64,000 nt of DNA from NCBI RefSeq assembly GCF_019393635.1, contig NC_057861.1:77755327-77819326 (forward strand). Direction: 5' to 3'. Below are positions 41,642 to 53,999 of the stretch, in pieces. The notes beneath the pieces are model-generated. The model was not told the DNA's origin, searched no databases, and saw only the letters and a list, made by a program, of their open reading frames with translations. Source of the DNA: Dromiciops gliroides. Its lineage: Eukaryota; Chordata; Mammalia; Microbiotheria; Microbiotheriidae. The position numbers and the translations under genes are program-made. Numbering within the stretch: position 1 is the stretch's first letter; every line of letters begins with the position of its first letter.

Positions 41642-42654
41642 TAAAAGGTTCCATTAGGTTACAACCTCTAATTTTGTACACATATGAAATGAAAAAAAGG
41701 CCCCCAAACTTCATAAAACCAAAACATGGAGTAAGATCTGAAGGTAAATTGAGTGCCAAAGAACTAAACATCCCTTCTGAAGTCAGAAGAACATTAAGTA
41801 GTTAATAAATCACATAGAAATTGTCATGAGAAACTTATATTCATATACACAGATCTCTGAAATGTGTTGGGGCAACTTTGACACATTTGAACTATCAAGG
41901 CCAGAGAAGCTCTTTATTATGTTTGTTCAGTTATTAGATTAGAAAATAGATACACAAGTCCACATAAGATGATAAAAATCAAATGAGCAATATGTTGGAT
42001 ATTAAAGTTTTATTTTTAAAGAGGAGATATCAGTGAATTGTTTTGTGAATTTAAGACAGTAACACAAAAAGGGTGTGGAGAGGGAATGAGTGAACAAACT
42101 CCAAAGAACTGCTCTAGTCTCCACTAGAAGGGGAGAAGATAGATCTAAGGTCATATAAATGTACCCAGCTAGTTAATAGTACAATAAATAATACAGTTTG
42201 ATTTAGACAAGTATAAGAAATAGTTGTAAAAGAGATGAACTCCTGATTATAAAAGCCCTTTCTCCAAAAAATTCATTTGTAGTTTTCAACAAAAGTAGAT
42301 TTTTAAAAGGATAGAAACTATGTCAAGTGTAATAGTTGTAAGTATAAACAGACCAAAATTCTGTAAAAGTTCTATTTCAATAGCGTGTCTTCCTGAAACA
42401 CTTAAAAAATGAAACAGATAATAGTAATAACAAATTTCTGTAGTGTTTTAAGACTTAAAGGGCTCTCCGTTCTCAACAACCCCATTTTACAGATGAATAC
42501 ATTGACGCCCAGAGAGTTTAAATAACTGAGTGCCCAGTCACATAGATTGTAAGTGTTGAAGAAAGTTGAAGGGATCAGTTCTTGAGAAAATACCTGGGAA
42601 TTACAAAAGAACTCTTTGCCCACTGTCTTGCAAAGAAGAACCTTGTAAGTTTTT
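41642..42654. other. Intergenic, mostly unassigned
   Basis: 42410-42555 is a THER/MIR-type remnant ('ccccattttacagatgaat', 'cccagtcacatagattgt'). No gene was seen in the rest. Confidence 0.4.
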
Positions 42655-42814
42655 CTTTCTTTTTGTTTTTTTGTTTTTAGTGAGGCAATTGGGGTTAAGT
42701 GACTTGCCCAGGGTCACACAGCTAGTAAGTGTTAAGTGTCTGAGGCCGGATTTGAACTCAGGTACTCCTGACTCCAGGGCCAGTGTTTTATCCACTGCAC
42801 CACCTAGCTGCCCC
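42655..42814 (-). repeat. WSINE1-type SINE
   Basis: Antisense copy; CCTTGTAAGTTTTT on both sides. Confidence 0.94.
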
Positions 42815-42929
42815 CTTGTAAGTTTTTAAAATCAATAAAGAACATGTATCAATCACAATTTTTTTCCCCTAACCATGTTAGTATCCACTGCCTGATTTTT
42901 CTCTTTTTTTGAGGCAGATATAATGATTG

Positions 42930-43080
42930 GTTTGTTTTGTTTTTGGTGAGGCAATTGGGGTTAAGTGACTTGCCCAGGGTTACACAGCTAGTAAGTGTCA
43001 AGTGTCTGAGGCCAGATTTGAACTCAGGTCCTTCTGAATACAGGGCTGGTGCTCTATCTACTGTGCCACCCAACTGCCCC
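42930..43080 (-). repeat. WSINE1-type SINE
   Basis: Antisense copy; TATAATGAT on both sides. 115 bp from the previous copy and in the same orientation. Confidence 0.92.
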
Positions 43081-43373
43081 TATAATGATCTTTTAATAGG
43101 CTGCATGAAATAGTGGATGACCTGCCTCAAAGCTAAGAAGTGCCAGGTTCAAGTCCTGCTTTTGACATTATGAGGTGTTTGGCCTCAGGAAGGTCACTCA
43201 ATTCCTTAGTGTTTTAGCCAACTCTCTTAAGACTGTGAGTTGCTGTGAAAGTGTTGACTTCTATCAGGAGTTTCTTCACCAGGGAATTCCCTATACCAGT
43301 GAAATCAGAGGTCCAGTTCTTATCCTTATGTCCTTGTCTCAAAATAAGACAAAGGCCATTTTAAAAAAATCAC

Positions 43374-43612
43374 TCAACGTGAAATTATTCCCCATGGTGA
43401 AATAAGGTTTATCCAAAGTTTGAGAGATGTTCTTAATTTTAAGGGTAAGAAATAAGACAATATCACCTTTATGTTTGTAATTTTCCTGATATTGAACCAG
43501 CCCTGCATCCCTGGTATCAATCCCACCTGGTCATAGTGTATGATCTTTGTGATATATTGCTGTGGTCTCTCTGCTAGTATTTTATTTAAAATTTTTGTAT
43601 CAATATCCAATT
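43374..43612 (-). repeat. L1 LINE ORF2 RT fragment, inverted part
   Basis: The minus-strand frame reads [20 protein letters not shown] and then [19 protein letters not shown], the L1 reverse transcriptase motif block (L1: [19 protein letters not shown]). It abuts sense L1 at 43612. Confidence 0.85.
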
Positions 43613-45400
43613 AATACTCAATAGAAAAGTCATTCCCAATAAAAACTGGAAGCAAATGCCTGTGATATCTAATTACTGTGTGACGAAGTCCTAGAAAAAC
43701 TAGCAATTGAAATAAAATATGAAAGAGAAATTGGAGAGGCAAACATTGGAAAGGAAGAGACATCACTGAGTAATATCATAAACCTAGAAAGGTTAAGGGA
43801 TTTTATTAATGGCCAATTAGTAGAGCAAATTAACAGGTTATAGAATAAAATGTACAAAAATTGTTCATATTATATGGCAACAATAACAAGAACCAATTAT
43901 ACCATTTCAAATGCTGACAAATATTTGGATATTCACGATGATGAACCAATCAAAATTTCATATAGGAAACTATAAAGCAATGACAAAGGAAGACTTGGAA
44001 AATAGCAGGAAACTTCCTTGACAGGGTTGGGGGGGTGGTGAATGATGTTACAAACCCAGCTGATTTGAAGACACAATGTGGTGTTGATAATGATACTGCT
44101 AATTTATATAGAACTGGTTAGTGTGCTTTACTTGGAGAACAACAGGGCAAGTAAATACACCCAACAGAGGTTGTACTTGAGGCAAGTTGGGGAGGGATTC
44201 ACTAAAAGAGTCCCTATAGGCATTAAAAAAAGTCCAAAATTATTAAAACGTGTAGTATACCAATAAGAAAATGGTACAGAATATACATAAAGGGTTAATA
44301 TAGGGTAAACATTGATTTTAATAGGGTAAAGAATCAACAGTTGCTTTTGGGGAAAGTTTAAAATATGGAAGAAAATAACATCAGATCCTTATCTCACATG
44401 ATACACAGTGATAAGCTCCTCCCAGATTAATGAAGTACAACAAGTAAACAAGTTAAAGGTACATATTATCATTGTTCAAACATTTGAAGGGCAATGGGTT
44501 AGCAGGATTGTTCTTTGTGGTCCCAGAGGGACCAGGAAAAGTGGGTTGAAGTCGTATAGGGGTAGATTTAAACTTGATATAAGGAAGAACTCAATAAATA
44601 GGATTGTCCTGTAGTAGAAGGGATCATCCTGAGACACAGTAAATTTCCTAACACTGGAGGTCTTCAGGGTTGGTGGTCACAATTGGGCATGCTCTGTTTA
44701 GGTATGTAGTTAGACTAGATACTCTCCAGTGTTCCTTTGACTCTATAGTACTATATGATTTCCACCTGTTTTGGGAAAACTATTAAAAATTATGAAAACA
44801 GTGTGGGGGGGTGGATGGTGAGGAAAATGTGTTGCTGGCCTTACAAATGGATTATTCTTTCCAAAATGCAAATTGGCAGTGCCTGGCAAGAATTGTAAAC
44901 TTGGTTACAATCTGTGACCCAGTGGTACTAATATTGGGTAAATCCCCCCAAGGAGATAACTTTAAAAGAAAAGAACTTTGTCTAAAGCTGTATTATTTGT
45001 AATAGTGGAAAAACTGGAAATAGCCTAAATGTTCAACTGTTGAGGAATGGATGGATTGGGGTTAGGGTTAGCGAACATGGAACACCAAAAATTGTAATAT
45101 TAAGAATACGTGGAAGTAAGAAAAGTGGAAAATGGAGTAATGCCATATGAAAAAATCAAAACTGAAGGCCATATTTTTAAAAAATGTGTTTTTGAGTCAG
45201 ATATCACATCCATGGAAGGAATATAGTATATGTGCAAGTATGTGTAGATATGTTAATGTAGAGAATCCTAAGGATCAGAAGGAGAGAGAAATTTGATAAG
45301 TTGCCATTGCTGTGTGCATGTTTAAATATACTTTTTGTTGTAAAATTGAATAGACACCAAATAAAATTTTTGGGGAAAAAAATTCTTCTCTAATTCTTGA
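43613..45400 (+). repeat. L1 LINE, sense part to the 3' end
   Basis: Sense L1 from the ORF2 C-terminal half ('ggccaattagtagagcaaat', 'atttcatataggaaactat') to the 3' end near 45370 ('caaataaaatttttgggg'). A CR1/L3 piece sits inside at about 44460-44775. Together with the inverted piece before it, this looks like a 5'-inverted L1. Confidence 0.65.
44460..44775 (+). repeat. CR1/L3 LINE 3' end
   Basis: 'atttgaagggcaatgggtta', 'cttgatataaggaagaact', 'acactggaggtcttcaggg', 'agttagactagatactctcc'. Confidence 0.65.
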
Positions 45401-46930
45401 GCCCTTAAGGAAAGCACTTTTAACCACTTTATTGGGTTTGTCAATTCTAGGATTGTGTATAAGCCATATCAGTGCTGAATCTTGAACATAAAACATTCCA
45501 AAATTCCCCCTTTGGTAAAAGGAACTAATCCCATTAGTGCTTAAGGTGCTGGAAATACAGAGGGTCTATAGATAAGGAGACACACTTTTACCCTTTGTCG
45601 TCTTCTATGTTGATCTTTGGATGCTGACTAGAATAGATGATAGGGAGTTCCCTAATGAATTTGATGCAGAACCTTTGTCCATACATTTCATAGAGGTTTT
45701 GGATATGCACATATACATCTTGTTAGGAGCACAATGAATTGGTTGACCCTAAGGATGAGCTCTTTAGAAAGGAAATTGCTCAACTTACTCCTCTTTGCTA
45801 TGCTATCTCCAAAAGAAAAAATGGAGAAAAAAAAGATGACACAAATAACATCATCCTATGAGAGCCAGTAGTTGTGTCCTGTCGCATAGAATCAAAGAAG
45901 AGGTCATGTTGTATTGGAAGCAGTACTTATACAGCTGTAGTACTTAAACTGAAAAAACATCTTCCAAACAATATATTAATATTTATATAGCACTTTAAGG
46001 TTTTCGAAGCTCTTTACCAATATTCTCAGTTGATGCATTTTCTCCATTTTACAGATGGCAGTGTAGTCACTGAGGGAGTCACTTCATATACATATTGCCC
46101 TGAAATTTTGTCAGCATAAATATGAATCCTCCATGTTTGTTATGTTCTTTGATCACATTGTTTTGAATCTCTGTATCCTAGTCATTCATCTTTTTGAAGA
46201 TTAAACATACTGGAAAACTGGAGACTTGCAAGATCCTATTAGAAGGTATTGTTTCCTAAGAGAGTAAAGTAAAGGGAAATATTGGGAAACGGAGGTGATG
46301 TAAAAAAAAGGCAGCCATTTAAAAAAAAATTTTTTTTTTTTAAAAGATGGTGTCTAAGAATGGGATTCTGGTTTTTCAACCACAGTTTAAAATATAGAAA
46401 TGACAGAGTGCTGACCAGGGATGGAGTGCTCCCAGTTCGGTCTGGTGAGAATGTACTTTTTTGCAAAATCTAACCAAAAAGACTTTAAATTGAAAAATAA
46501 AGGGGGTGAGAGGAGAGTAGAGAAGTTATTTATGTAGGTACTTCTGACTTCTGTGGGAGAAGAAAGGTGTTGAAGCGAGTAAAAAGAAAGAAGTCATATA
46601 GGTGGTTTGGATAGAGTTTAGGTTAGTAAAAGGTTGAATTTGGGGAGGTGAAATTGGGCAAATTTGGGAGAAAACAGAAAAATTGAAAAACGATAATCTC
46701 TAGGGACAGAAACTGATCCAGATTTTACTTTGGGTTCATAAGAGAAGCAAGATCAAGAACAATTAAGGAAGATATAAAAAGTTTGAATAAAGATTAAGGA
46801 GGAAGACTGAAGAGATGTACTCAAAGAAGATTATGGAAAAGGTAGTTGGCAAGGTAAGTAAGGTAAATAGAACAAGTAAAGGATTATTAAATTGATAGAA
46901 TAGATTGTTAGGTAGGGCAAATTAATAGTT
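45401..46930. other. Intergenic, mostly unassigned
   Basis: 45970-46080 is a MIR/THER-type remnant ('atttatatagcactttaagg', 'ctccattttacagatggca'). I see nothing coding in the rest. Confidence 0.4.
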
Positions 46931-46934
46931 TCTC

Positions 46935-47061
46935 CCCTTTTTTTTTTTTGGCAGGACAATGAGCATTAAGTGACTTGCCCAGGGTCACACGGCTAGTAAG
47001 TATCAAGTGTCCTTCTGAATCCAGGGCCAGTGTTTTATCCACTGCACCATCTAACTGCCCC
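46935..47061 (-). repeat. WSINE1-type SINE, internal deletion
   Basis: Antisense copy lacking part of the core; TAGGGCAAATT before, TAGGGCAAAAT after. Confidence 0.88.
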
Positions 47062-47102
47062 CTAGGGCAAAATGATTTCAACTTTAAAAATTAATGGGCA
47101 TG

Positions 47103-47250
47103 GGGCAGCTAGGTGGCACAGTGGATAGAACACTGGCCCTGGAGTCAGGAGTATCTGGGTTCAAATCCGGCCTCAGACACTTAACACTTACTAGCTGTGT
47201 GACCCTGGGCAAGTCACTTAACCCCAATTGCCTCACTAAAAAAAAAAAAA
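47103..47250 (+). repeat. WSINE1-type SINE
   Basis: Sense copy 40 bp from an antisense one; AATTAATGGGCA before, AAATAATGGGCC after. Confidence 0.92.
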
Positions 47251-48150
47251 ATAATGGGCCATAAAAAGTTTTAACCTAGGTATTTCATATCGAGGTATAA
47301 ATAATCACAAGTAATTTCAAGAAAGGATAAAAATTTCAACCATTGTGGATATTAGGGCAAATTGTGTAGTGACTTGCATGGAGTATGTAATGTTTGTGTT
47401 TCTGCTACAGTTAAATGTGTTTCCAATCATACCTCCTTCCTAGATACCTTCCTAGAGATGGGCGAAGGAACTGGAAGAATACCTCTTCTTACTCCTTGTT
47501 TCAGAGGATGAAGGACTCCCAAAAGAAAAAGGAGCAAGGGAGCAAAGGGAGGATAAAAAGGGTTTTTAGTGGAGACTTGACCCTTGTCAGAAGGATAAAG
47601 ACTAGAATAGTGTTACATAGAGGTTGAAAAGGAAGGAAAAGAGGACCTTTATGTACAATTAGAGATTAAAAACACATTTAACTTGGGGTTCTTCCTAAAG
47701 ACAGAGCCAGATTATCTGAGGAGGAAGCAGCTAATTGCTCTTCTTCTAATAGTGATATAGATGGAAGATCATCCAGCAAAGGGGAAAAATATGAGAAATA
47801 TTATTTGGCAATTCTCTTCTCAGTGCTATTGAGACAGCCATTTGCTGATTCGATAACAATAATAGAGATGCCCATTGTCTTTCTGGGGTACCTGTCCAAG
47901 GCATAACAGAGAACTTCCCAAGACCTATCAAAATGGGTAACAACTATACATTTATGATGATGATTCATGTAGCTACAAATCTCAATTCCAGAAGGAACCC
48001 AAAAAGTATTGCCAGTGATTCTGAAATCTGATTCAAGAACATGAATATCATAAGGGTGTTAACTGAATACCATAAAGGATTGCATTTTCCTCATTTTTGC
48101 CTCTTCAAGGCAAAGGACACATCCACGCACACAAATTGATTTGGGAAGTG
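47251..48150. other. Intergenic, unassigned
   Basis: A 70-codon ORF at 47415-47627 is basic and has no recognisable domain; no promoter or splice context supports it. The later part may be old retroviral or LINE sequence. Confidence 0.35.
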
Positions 48151-48154
48151 AACA

Positions 48155-50010
48155 GCTAGATAAAAAGGTGGTGTCTGAGAATGGATCACACCTTCAGGTT
48201 GACATGTTCCTGGCCAGAGATGATTTACACCTATAGAAAGCTGCTAAGAATATATTGACTAAATAAGGTCATAAATTAACCACATTTCTCTGTATTACCA
48301 ATAAAACATCAGGAAGAGAAATTCCATTTAACTATAGAAGGTATAAAATACTTGAAATCTACCTACCCAGATACAACTACAAAACATTAAATACAGACCT
48401 AAATATTTGGAGAAATAGTAATTTCTTACAGGTAAGGCAAATAAATATAATAATGACTACTACCTAATTATTTACTTATTCAATGCTAAACCAATCTAAC
48501 TACCAAAGAATTACTTTATAGAACTTCAAAAAAATAATGAAAATCATTTGGAGGAGCAAAAAGTCAAGAATGTCAAGGGGAATTATGAATAAAAAATTGG
48601 AAGGGAAGGAGGCTTAGCAGTAATCAAAATTATTTGCTACTGGTTAAAAATTTGGTTGAACAGTAGAACAGTTTAAGTATATAACCTATTGAAACAAATA
48701 AACCTAGTAGTCTACTGTTTGATGAACTCAAGGATCCCAGCTACCAGAGTAAAGGTTTACCATTTGAGAAAGACTGCTAAGAAAACAGAACAGCAGTCTA
48801 ACAGAAATTTGATTTAGAGTAACACTTCACACTGGACACCAAGATAAACACCAAATGAAAGCATAATTTTAAAAGTTACATCATAAACTAATTAAAACAA
48901 GGAAGAAATTATCTTTCAGATCTATGGTTAGAGGAAAAGCTCATAATTGATAAAGAAGAATGAAGGAGATAAAATAGATCATTTTGATTTCTAAAATTTT
49001 TAAGTTTTTCCACACAAAAAAATCCAATACACTTAAGATTTGAAGGGAAACAATTAACTGGGGGTAGGGTGCAGAAATCCTTACAAATTTCTCCACTAAA
49101 GGTCTCATTTCTAAGATCTATAAGGAATTGATTCAGATTTATAAGATATTCCCCAACTAATAAATGTTCATAGGGTACAAATAGGTAGTTCTCAACGGAA
49201 GAAATCCAAGCTATCTGGAATAAAAGAAGTGCTCCAGAAACCAATAATAAATTAAACCAATTCTGAGATTTCATTTTATATCTGTCAGAGTGGTGCAGTT
49301 TGCAAAAAATGACCATGCCGATGTGGTATGGGCTGCAGGAAAACAAGCACATTGATGTCCTGTGGATTGGTTTAACCATTCTGGAAAGTAATTTGGAACC
49401 ATGCTTCAAAAGTTATTAATGTGCAAGCCCTCTAACCCAGTGATACCGCCACTAGTCTTATACTCCAGAGAGATAAAAGGAAAAGGAAAAAGTCCTATGA
49501 GTGCAAAAATATTTAGAGTAACTCTTTTTATAGTGGCAAAGAACTGAAAGCCAAGGGGATGCTCATCAATTGGAAAATGGCTGAACAAATTATAGTATAT
49601 GAATGTAATAGATTACTATTATATGCTATAGGAAAGGAAGAAAGAGATGGTTTCAGAGACAACCAGGAAGATTTGTATGTACTAATACAGAGTGGAGTGG
49701 GCAGAAACTGGAGAATAATTTGTACTATAACATGAATAGTATAAAAAACAAATAATTCTGAAAAACCTAAGAACTCTGATCCGTGCAGTGATCAACCATG
49801 ATTCCAGAGGTGAGTCCAGTGATGAAGAATGCTACTTATTTCATGGCAGAGAGGTAATGGACTTGAGACACACACTGGACATGGCCAATATGGGAACTTG
49901 TTTTGCTTGATTGCTTATCTGTTACAAATGTTTGGTTTGTTTGGTTTTTTTTCCAGTGTAGGGGTGGGGGGAGGGAAGAAAAAATATTTGATGACCAAAA
50001 AAAAGTACAG
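48155..50010 (+). repeat. L1 LINE, ORF2 C-terminal half to 3' end
   Basis: Old sense L1: 'aagaattactttatagaact', 'aaatcatttggaggagcaa', 'gtagtctactgtttgatgaa', 'gataccgccactagtcttat', 'atgctcatcaattggaaaa'. The 3' UTR runs to about 50000. Frames are broken. Confidence 0.75.
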
Positions 50011-50077
50011 AGAGCAGAATGAAGTTCAGAAGAAGACCCCAAAAGCAAGGCAGTGTGGGTACTGCCATGGTAAATTT

Positions 50078-50200
50078 CATGTATATATGTATGTATACAT
50101 GCATATATATATGTATATACACACATGTATATATATGTACCTATATATACTCATACATATATACATATGCATATGCATATATATAACATATGTATGAGTG

Positions 50201-50257
<57 letters not shown>

Positions 50258-50258
50258 A
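50078..50258. repeat. TATG/TA microsatellite
   Basis: Mixed ATATGTAT/CATATATA tract that ends in about 25 TA units (50204-50253). The 60-120-codon ORFs here are translation of the repeat. Confidence 0.95.
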
Positions 50259-50284
50259 CATTTAAAACCTAATGTACAACAGAG

Positions 50285-50555
50285 AGGGGCATCTAGGTGG
50301 TGACTGAGTGGATAGAGCACTGGGCCTGGAGTTAGGAAGATCTGAGTTCAAATTTAGCCTCAGACACTTGTGACCCTGGCCAAGTTATTTAATCCCTATT
50401 TGCTTCAGTTCCTCGCCTCTAAAATGGGGACACGCTAGAGAAGGAAATGGGAAACTACTCTAGTATCTTTGCAAAGAAAACCACATAGACAGTCCATGAG
50501 GTCATGTAGGGTCCGACACAACTAAATGACTGAACCACAGCAACACTACAGAGAT
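50285..50555 (+). repeat. Long marsupial SINE (SINE1 type)
   Basis: Sense copy with head 'aggggcatctaggtggtgac' and the distinct 3' half 'gagaaggaaatgggaaacta', 'cagtccatgaggtcatgtag', 'cgacacaactaaatgactga'. Confidence 0.85.
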
Positions 50556-51003
50556 TCATAATTTTATATACAATCCTTGTTGCTTATCTTTGTATATGTA
50601 AATGTTCATGTCAAAACTCACGATAAATTTTAAATACATTTTTAAATGCTAGGTGCCTTGAAAATATGATCAGAATAGCTTTAAAGTTAGAAGAATGAGA
50701 GAGGACAAAAATTCCTTATGTATATTTTGCTAAATTAGATACTACAGAGAGTAGCCAAAAAGAAAGAGGAAGAATAACCCCTGGGACACCCACAACTTCA
50801 TAGCAAACAAAATCTGAGAAAGGGCCAATTGTAAAAGCCCTGGTTTCAAGTACCGATAAACAAATGTCCAAAGTTTAGGCAATAAGCAAGAGGAACTAGA
50901 GGTCCTAATGCTAGGGGCCAAATCTGACCTCATCGATGGAATCAAACCCATGACTAGACTTTGGCTCTGGAAGGACATACTTTATTCAAAAGAAATACGA
51001 TGA
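50556..51003. other. Intergenic, unassigned
   Basis: No gene and no named repeat. Confidence 0.4.
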
Positions 51004-51158
51004 GGGGCAGCTAGGTGGCACAGTGGATAAAGCACCAGCCCTGGATTCAGGAGGACCTGAGTTCAAATCCGACCTCAGACACTTGACACTTACTAGCTGT
51101 GTGACCTTGGGCAAGTCACTTAACCCTCATTGCCCTGCTGCCAAAAAAAAAAAAAAAA
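51004..51158 (+). repeat. WSINE1-type SINE
   Basis: Sense copy; AAGAAATACGATGA before, AAGAAATATGATGA after. Confidence 0.94.
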
Positions 51159-51388
51159 AAGAAATATGATGAGTGTTGAGCACTGTGGCAGTAGTGGGTA
51201 CCTGAAGTCTTGGATGTGTGTGGGCAAGATTGTGATGGAAGGCAGATACTACTGTGCAAGGAAGTACCCCTTCCCACTCACCCCTAATTTCCACATACAC
51301 CTCCGTGAGGGTAGTAAACTTGAGATCTTTTAGCTCTGGCTATACTGCATCTTGGCAGATTGTACTCAGTAACTCACTCTTCCATGAT

Positions 51389-51535
51389 TTTTTTTTTTGC
51401 AGGGCAATGAAGGTTAAGTGACTTGTCCAGGGCCACACAGCTAGTAAATGTCAAGTGTCTTATTCCAGATTTGAAAACAGGTCCTCCTGAATCCAGAGCT
51501 GGTGCTTTATCTACTGTGCCACCTAGTTGCCCCCT
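51389..51535 (-). repeat. WSINE1-type SINE
   Basis: Antisense copy; no clear target duplication seen. Confidence 0.88.
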
Positions 51536-51739
51536 AGATATCACTTTCTTAAGTGATAGAGAAAATGTTGATAATGACTTGTTAAACATAAAAATGCATT
51601 GTGGGCATGTTTGCTTTTTTTCCCCCCAGAAAGGTGGTTGTTAAACATTTGCCAGTATATCCCTGACTAGAGCCCTCCCTTGTAACAAAGTATATTTATG
51701 CATATATACTCTGACCATATTATATTATGGCCTATCACT

Positions 51740-52275
51740 TTTGTACTGGGCAGAGGAACATGTTACATCATAAGTCTTCTGAAGTCAAGTATAAGTGATG
51801 ATGTTTTAATATCTTCCTTTACATGATTGTGGTCATTGTATATAGAGTTCTCTTTTTTTATTGTTTTATTTTATTTTTTTACATATAAGGTATTTTATTT
51901 TTTCCATTACATGTAAAGATAGTTCTCAACTTTTGTTTATACAAGCTTTACAATTTCAGATTTTTCTCCCTCCCTCCCTTCCCTCCCCCCTCCCCTAGAC
52001 AGCAGGTAATCTGATATAGGTTATATCTATATATCTGTATATAGAGTTCTCTTGGTTCTAATTACTTTGTATTCATTCAAACAAGTCTTTCCAAGTTTCT
52101 CTGAATTCTTCGTTTTCATCTTCTTATTGAGCAATTTTATTCCATTACAATATAGTTCTATACTATGACTGGTTTAACCATTTTCCTAATCAGTGCGCCC
52201 ATGTTTTAGTGCCAGATTTTTGCCTCTACAAAGAGTACTGCTTAGAACATTTTGTTTTATAAGGACCTTTCTTCT
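51740..52275 (-). repeat. L1 LINE 3' end, antisense, split by a younger L1
   Basis: 'caaacaagtctttccaagtt' and 'ttgcctctacaaagagtact' mark ORF2 and 3' UTR read backwards. The middle is interrupted by the short L1 at 51856-52036. Confidence 0.65.
51856..52036 (-). repeat. Short 5'-truncated L1 nested in an older L1
   Basis: About 180 bp of antisense L1 3' UTR ('ttacatgtaaagatagttct', 'cagcaggtaatctgatatag') flanked by the direct repeat TGTATATAGAGTTCTCTT. Confidence 0.85.
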
Positions 52276-52330
52276 GGTAAAAATAAATAAATAAATAAAC
52301 AACAACAACAACAACAACAAAACAAACGCA
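52270..52330. repeat. AAT/AAC microsatellite
   Basis: (AATA)n then (AAC)n run. Confidence 0.9.
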
Positions 52331-52409
52331 AAATCAAATAGCCAAATCATCCCAGAAATCAGACAGGGGAGATCACAACAAGAGCAAAAGAGATCAAGAA
52401 AATGATCAT

Positions 52410-52580
52410 GATATCATAGATTTAGAGTGGAAAGGGACCTTAGAGGACATCTTGTTCCCCTCATTTTACAGATGAGAAAACTGAAGCTCAGAGTTTATTT
52501 AAGTGACTTGTCCAAGGTTAGACTGATAAGTAGCAGAGGCAAGATTTAAATCCAGTTCTTTTAACTTCAAATCTAGTTCT
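52410..52580 (+). repeat. THER/MIR-type CORE-SINE
   Basis: 'atcatagatttagagtgga', 'ctcattttacagatgagaaa', 'taagtgacttgtccaaggtt'. Confidence 0.75.
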
Positions 52581-52694
52581 CTTTTTATTTTATGATGCTT
52601 CCAGTATCAGAAATTACTACACACAGCTCTATGCTAATACATTTGAAAATTTAAATGAAATAGATGTGTTTTTATTTATTAAAAAACAAAATAT

Positions 52695-52840
52695 GGGGCA
52701 GCTAGGTGGCACAGTGGATAGAGCACCAGCCCTGGAGTCAGGAGTACCTGAGTTCAAATCCAGCCTCAGACACTTAACACTTACTAGCTGTGTGACCCTG
52801 GGCAAGTCACTTAACCCCAATTGCCTCACCAAAAAAAAAT
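52695..52840 (+). repeat. WSINE1-type SINE
   Basis: Sense copy with A-tail; AAAATATG before, AAAATATG after. Confidence 0.92.
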
Positions 52841-53029
52841 ATGTTGACAAAATTACATAATTATTTACAAAAATATAAAATACTTTAAAAAACAGAAAAT
52901 GAGTAATTTAAATAGACCAAGCTCAGGAGAAATAAGATAAGCCCTAAAGATTTGGCTTACATTAACCCTCATTGCCCCACAAATAAACAAACAAACAAAT
53001 AAATTTAAAAAAAAAAATTTTTAAAAGAT

Positions 53030-53980
53030 TTGGCTTACAAACAGGTACTAGGCCTGGTTGGATTCACAAATGAATTCTACAAAACATTTAAACAAGAAGT
53101 AACTCTTGTAATCCTACTTCAGAATCTGGCCCTGTGTCAGGGTAACCATGGAGATAGAGTTGCTTTCCCAGGATTCCATTGGTCACTAATGTAAGCTGTA
53201 TGAAGGTTTAAAAGGTTGTTCATGGAGAGTTCTGAGAGAAAACCACTGGAACGAAAGGGAGGAAGTAAGGTTTGAGTGTTCTCCTGGGAACATATGGGGA
53301 GGTGTTGGTACTCAGGCTTATTCTTTTCACCTTTTTCATTCAGAAAAGCCAGCTTTGGAGTCAAGAACACTTGGGTTCAAGTTCTGTCTCTGGCACATAG
53401 AAGTTGTGTGACCATGAGCAAATCATCCAATCTCAGTATCCTCGGGAAATTCTTTAACTATAAGTTATAGACAAGTTTTTGTTTCTATATCAGGAGAGGA
53501 TGTTTTTGTACCTGGAGCTTTTCATACAGATGAATTCACAGATCTGTACCCCCCCCAAAAAAAAATTTTAAAATAAAAAATATAAGTATACAAGGATTTT
53601 TTCCTCACTGTGATAATTTTTTTCAGAACTATAGCTAATATATATAAAGGAGAAATACTTGAAGGATTCCCACAGAATACAGGCATACAACAAAGCCGTC
53701 TGCTCTTATTACTCCTGTTTTACAAAGTTTTAGAGATGTTAGCATTAGCAACACAGCCTTAAAGTTAAAGGAATAAGCATCAGAAATTAAGTTAAAATAT
53801 CTCCATTTGCATATGATAGAAATGAATATCTTAAAAACTAAGATATTAACAGCACAATTAAGATAACAGATAAGATAATACAATAACAAGATAACTTGAT
53901 GGCAGTCCATTGAATTCATCCAGAAATATATTTATGTTGGACAATTGCTTCAGATTAGCTATGAGTCAGGCTCAGAATCG
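53030..53980 (+). repeat. Old L1 LINE ORF2 pieces
   Basis: 53050-53140 ('cacaaatgaattctacaaaa') and 53690-53850 ('tttgcatatgatagaaatga') are decayed sense L1 ORF2. The stretch between them is unassigned. Confidence 0.45.
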
Positions 53981-53999
53981 AAGCCTAGATGTCAAGGAA

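Noticed and set aside
45055-45072. GGGGTTAGGGTTAG, telomere-like
   Set aside because: Just two units inside old LINE sequence; not an interstitial telomere tract.
48909-49409. 166-codon ORF on the minus strand
   Set aside because: Antisense reading of an L1 ORF2 3' region.
49829-50259. ORFs of 60-122 codons rich in Tyr, Ile and His
   Set aside because: Translation of the TA/TATG microsatellite.
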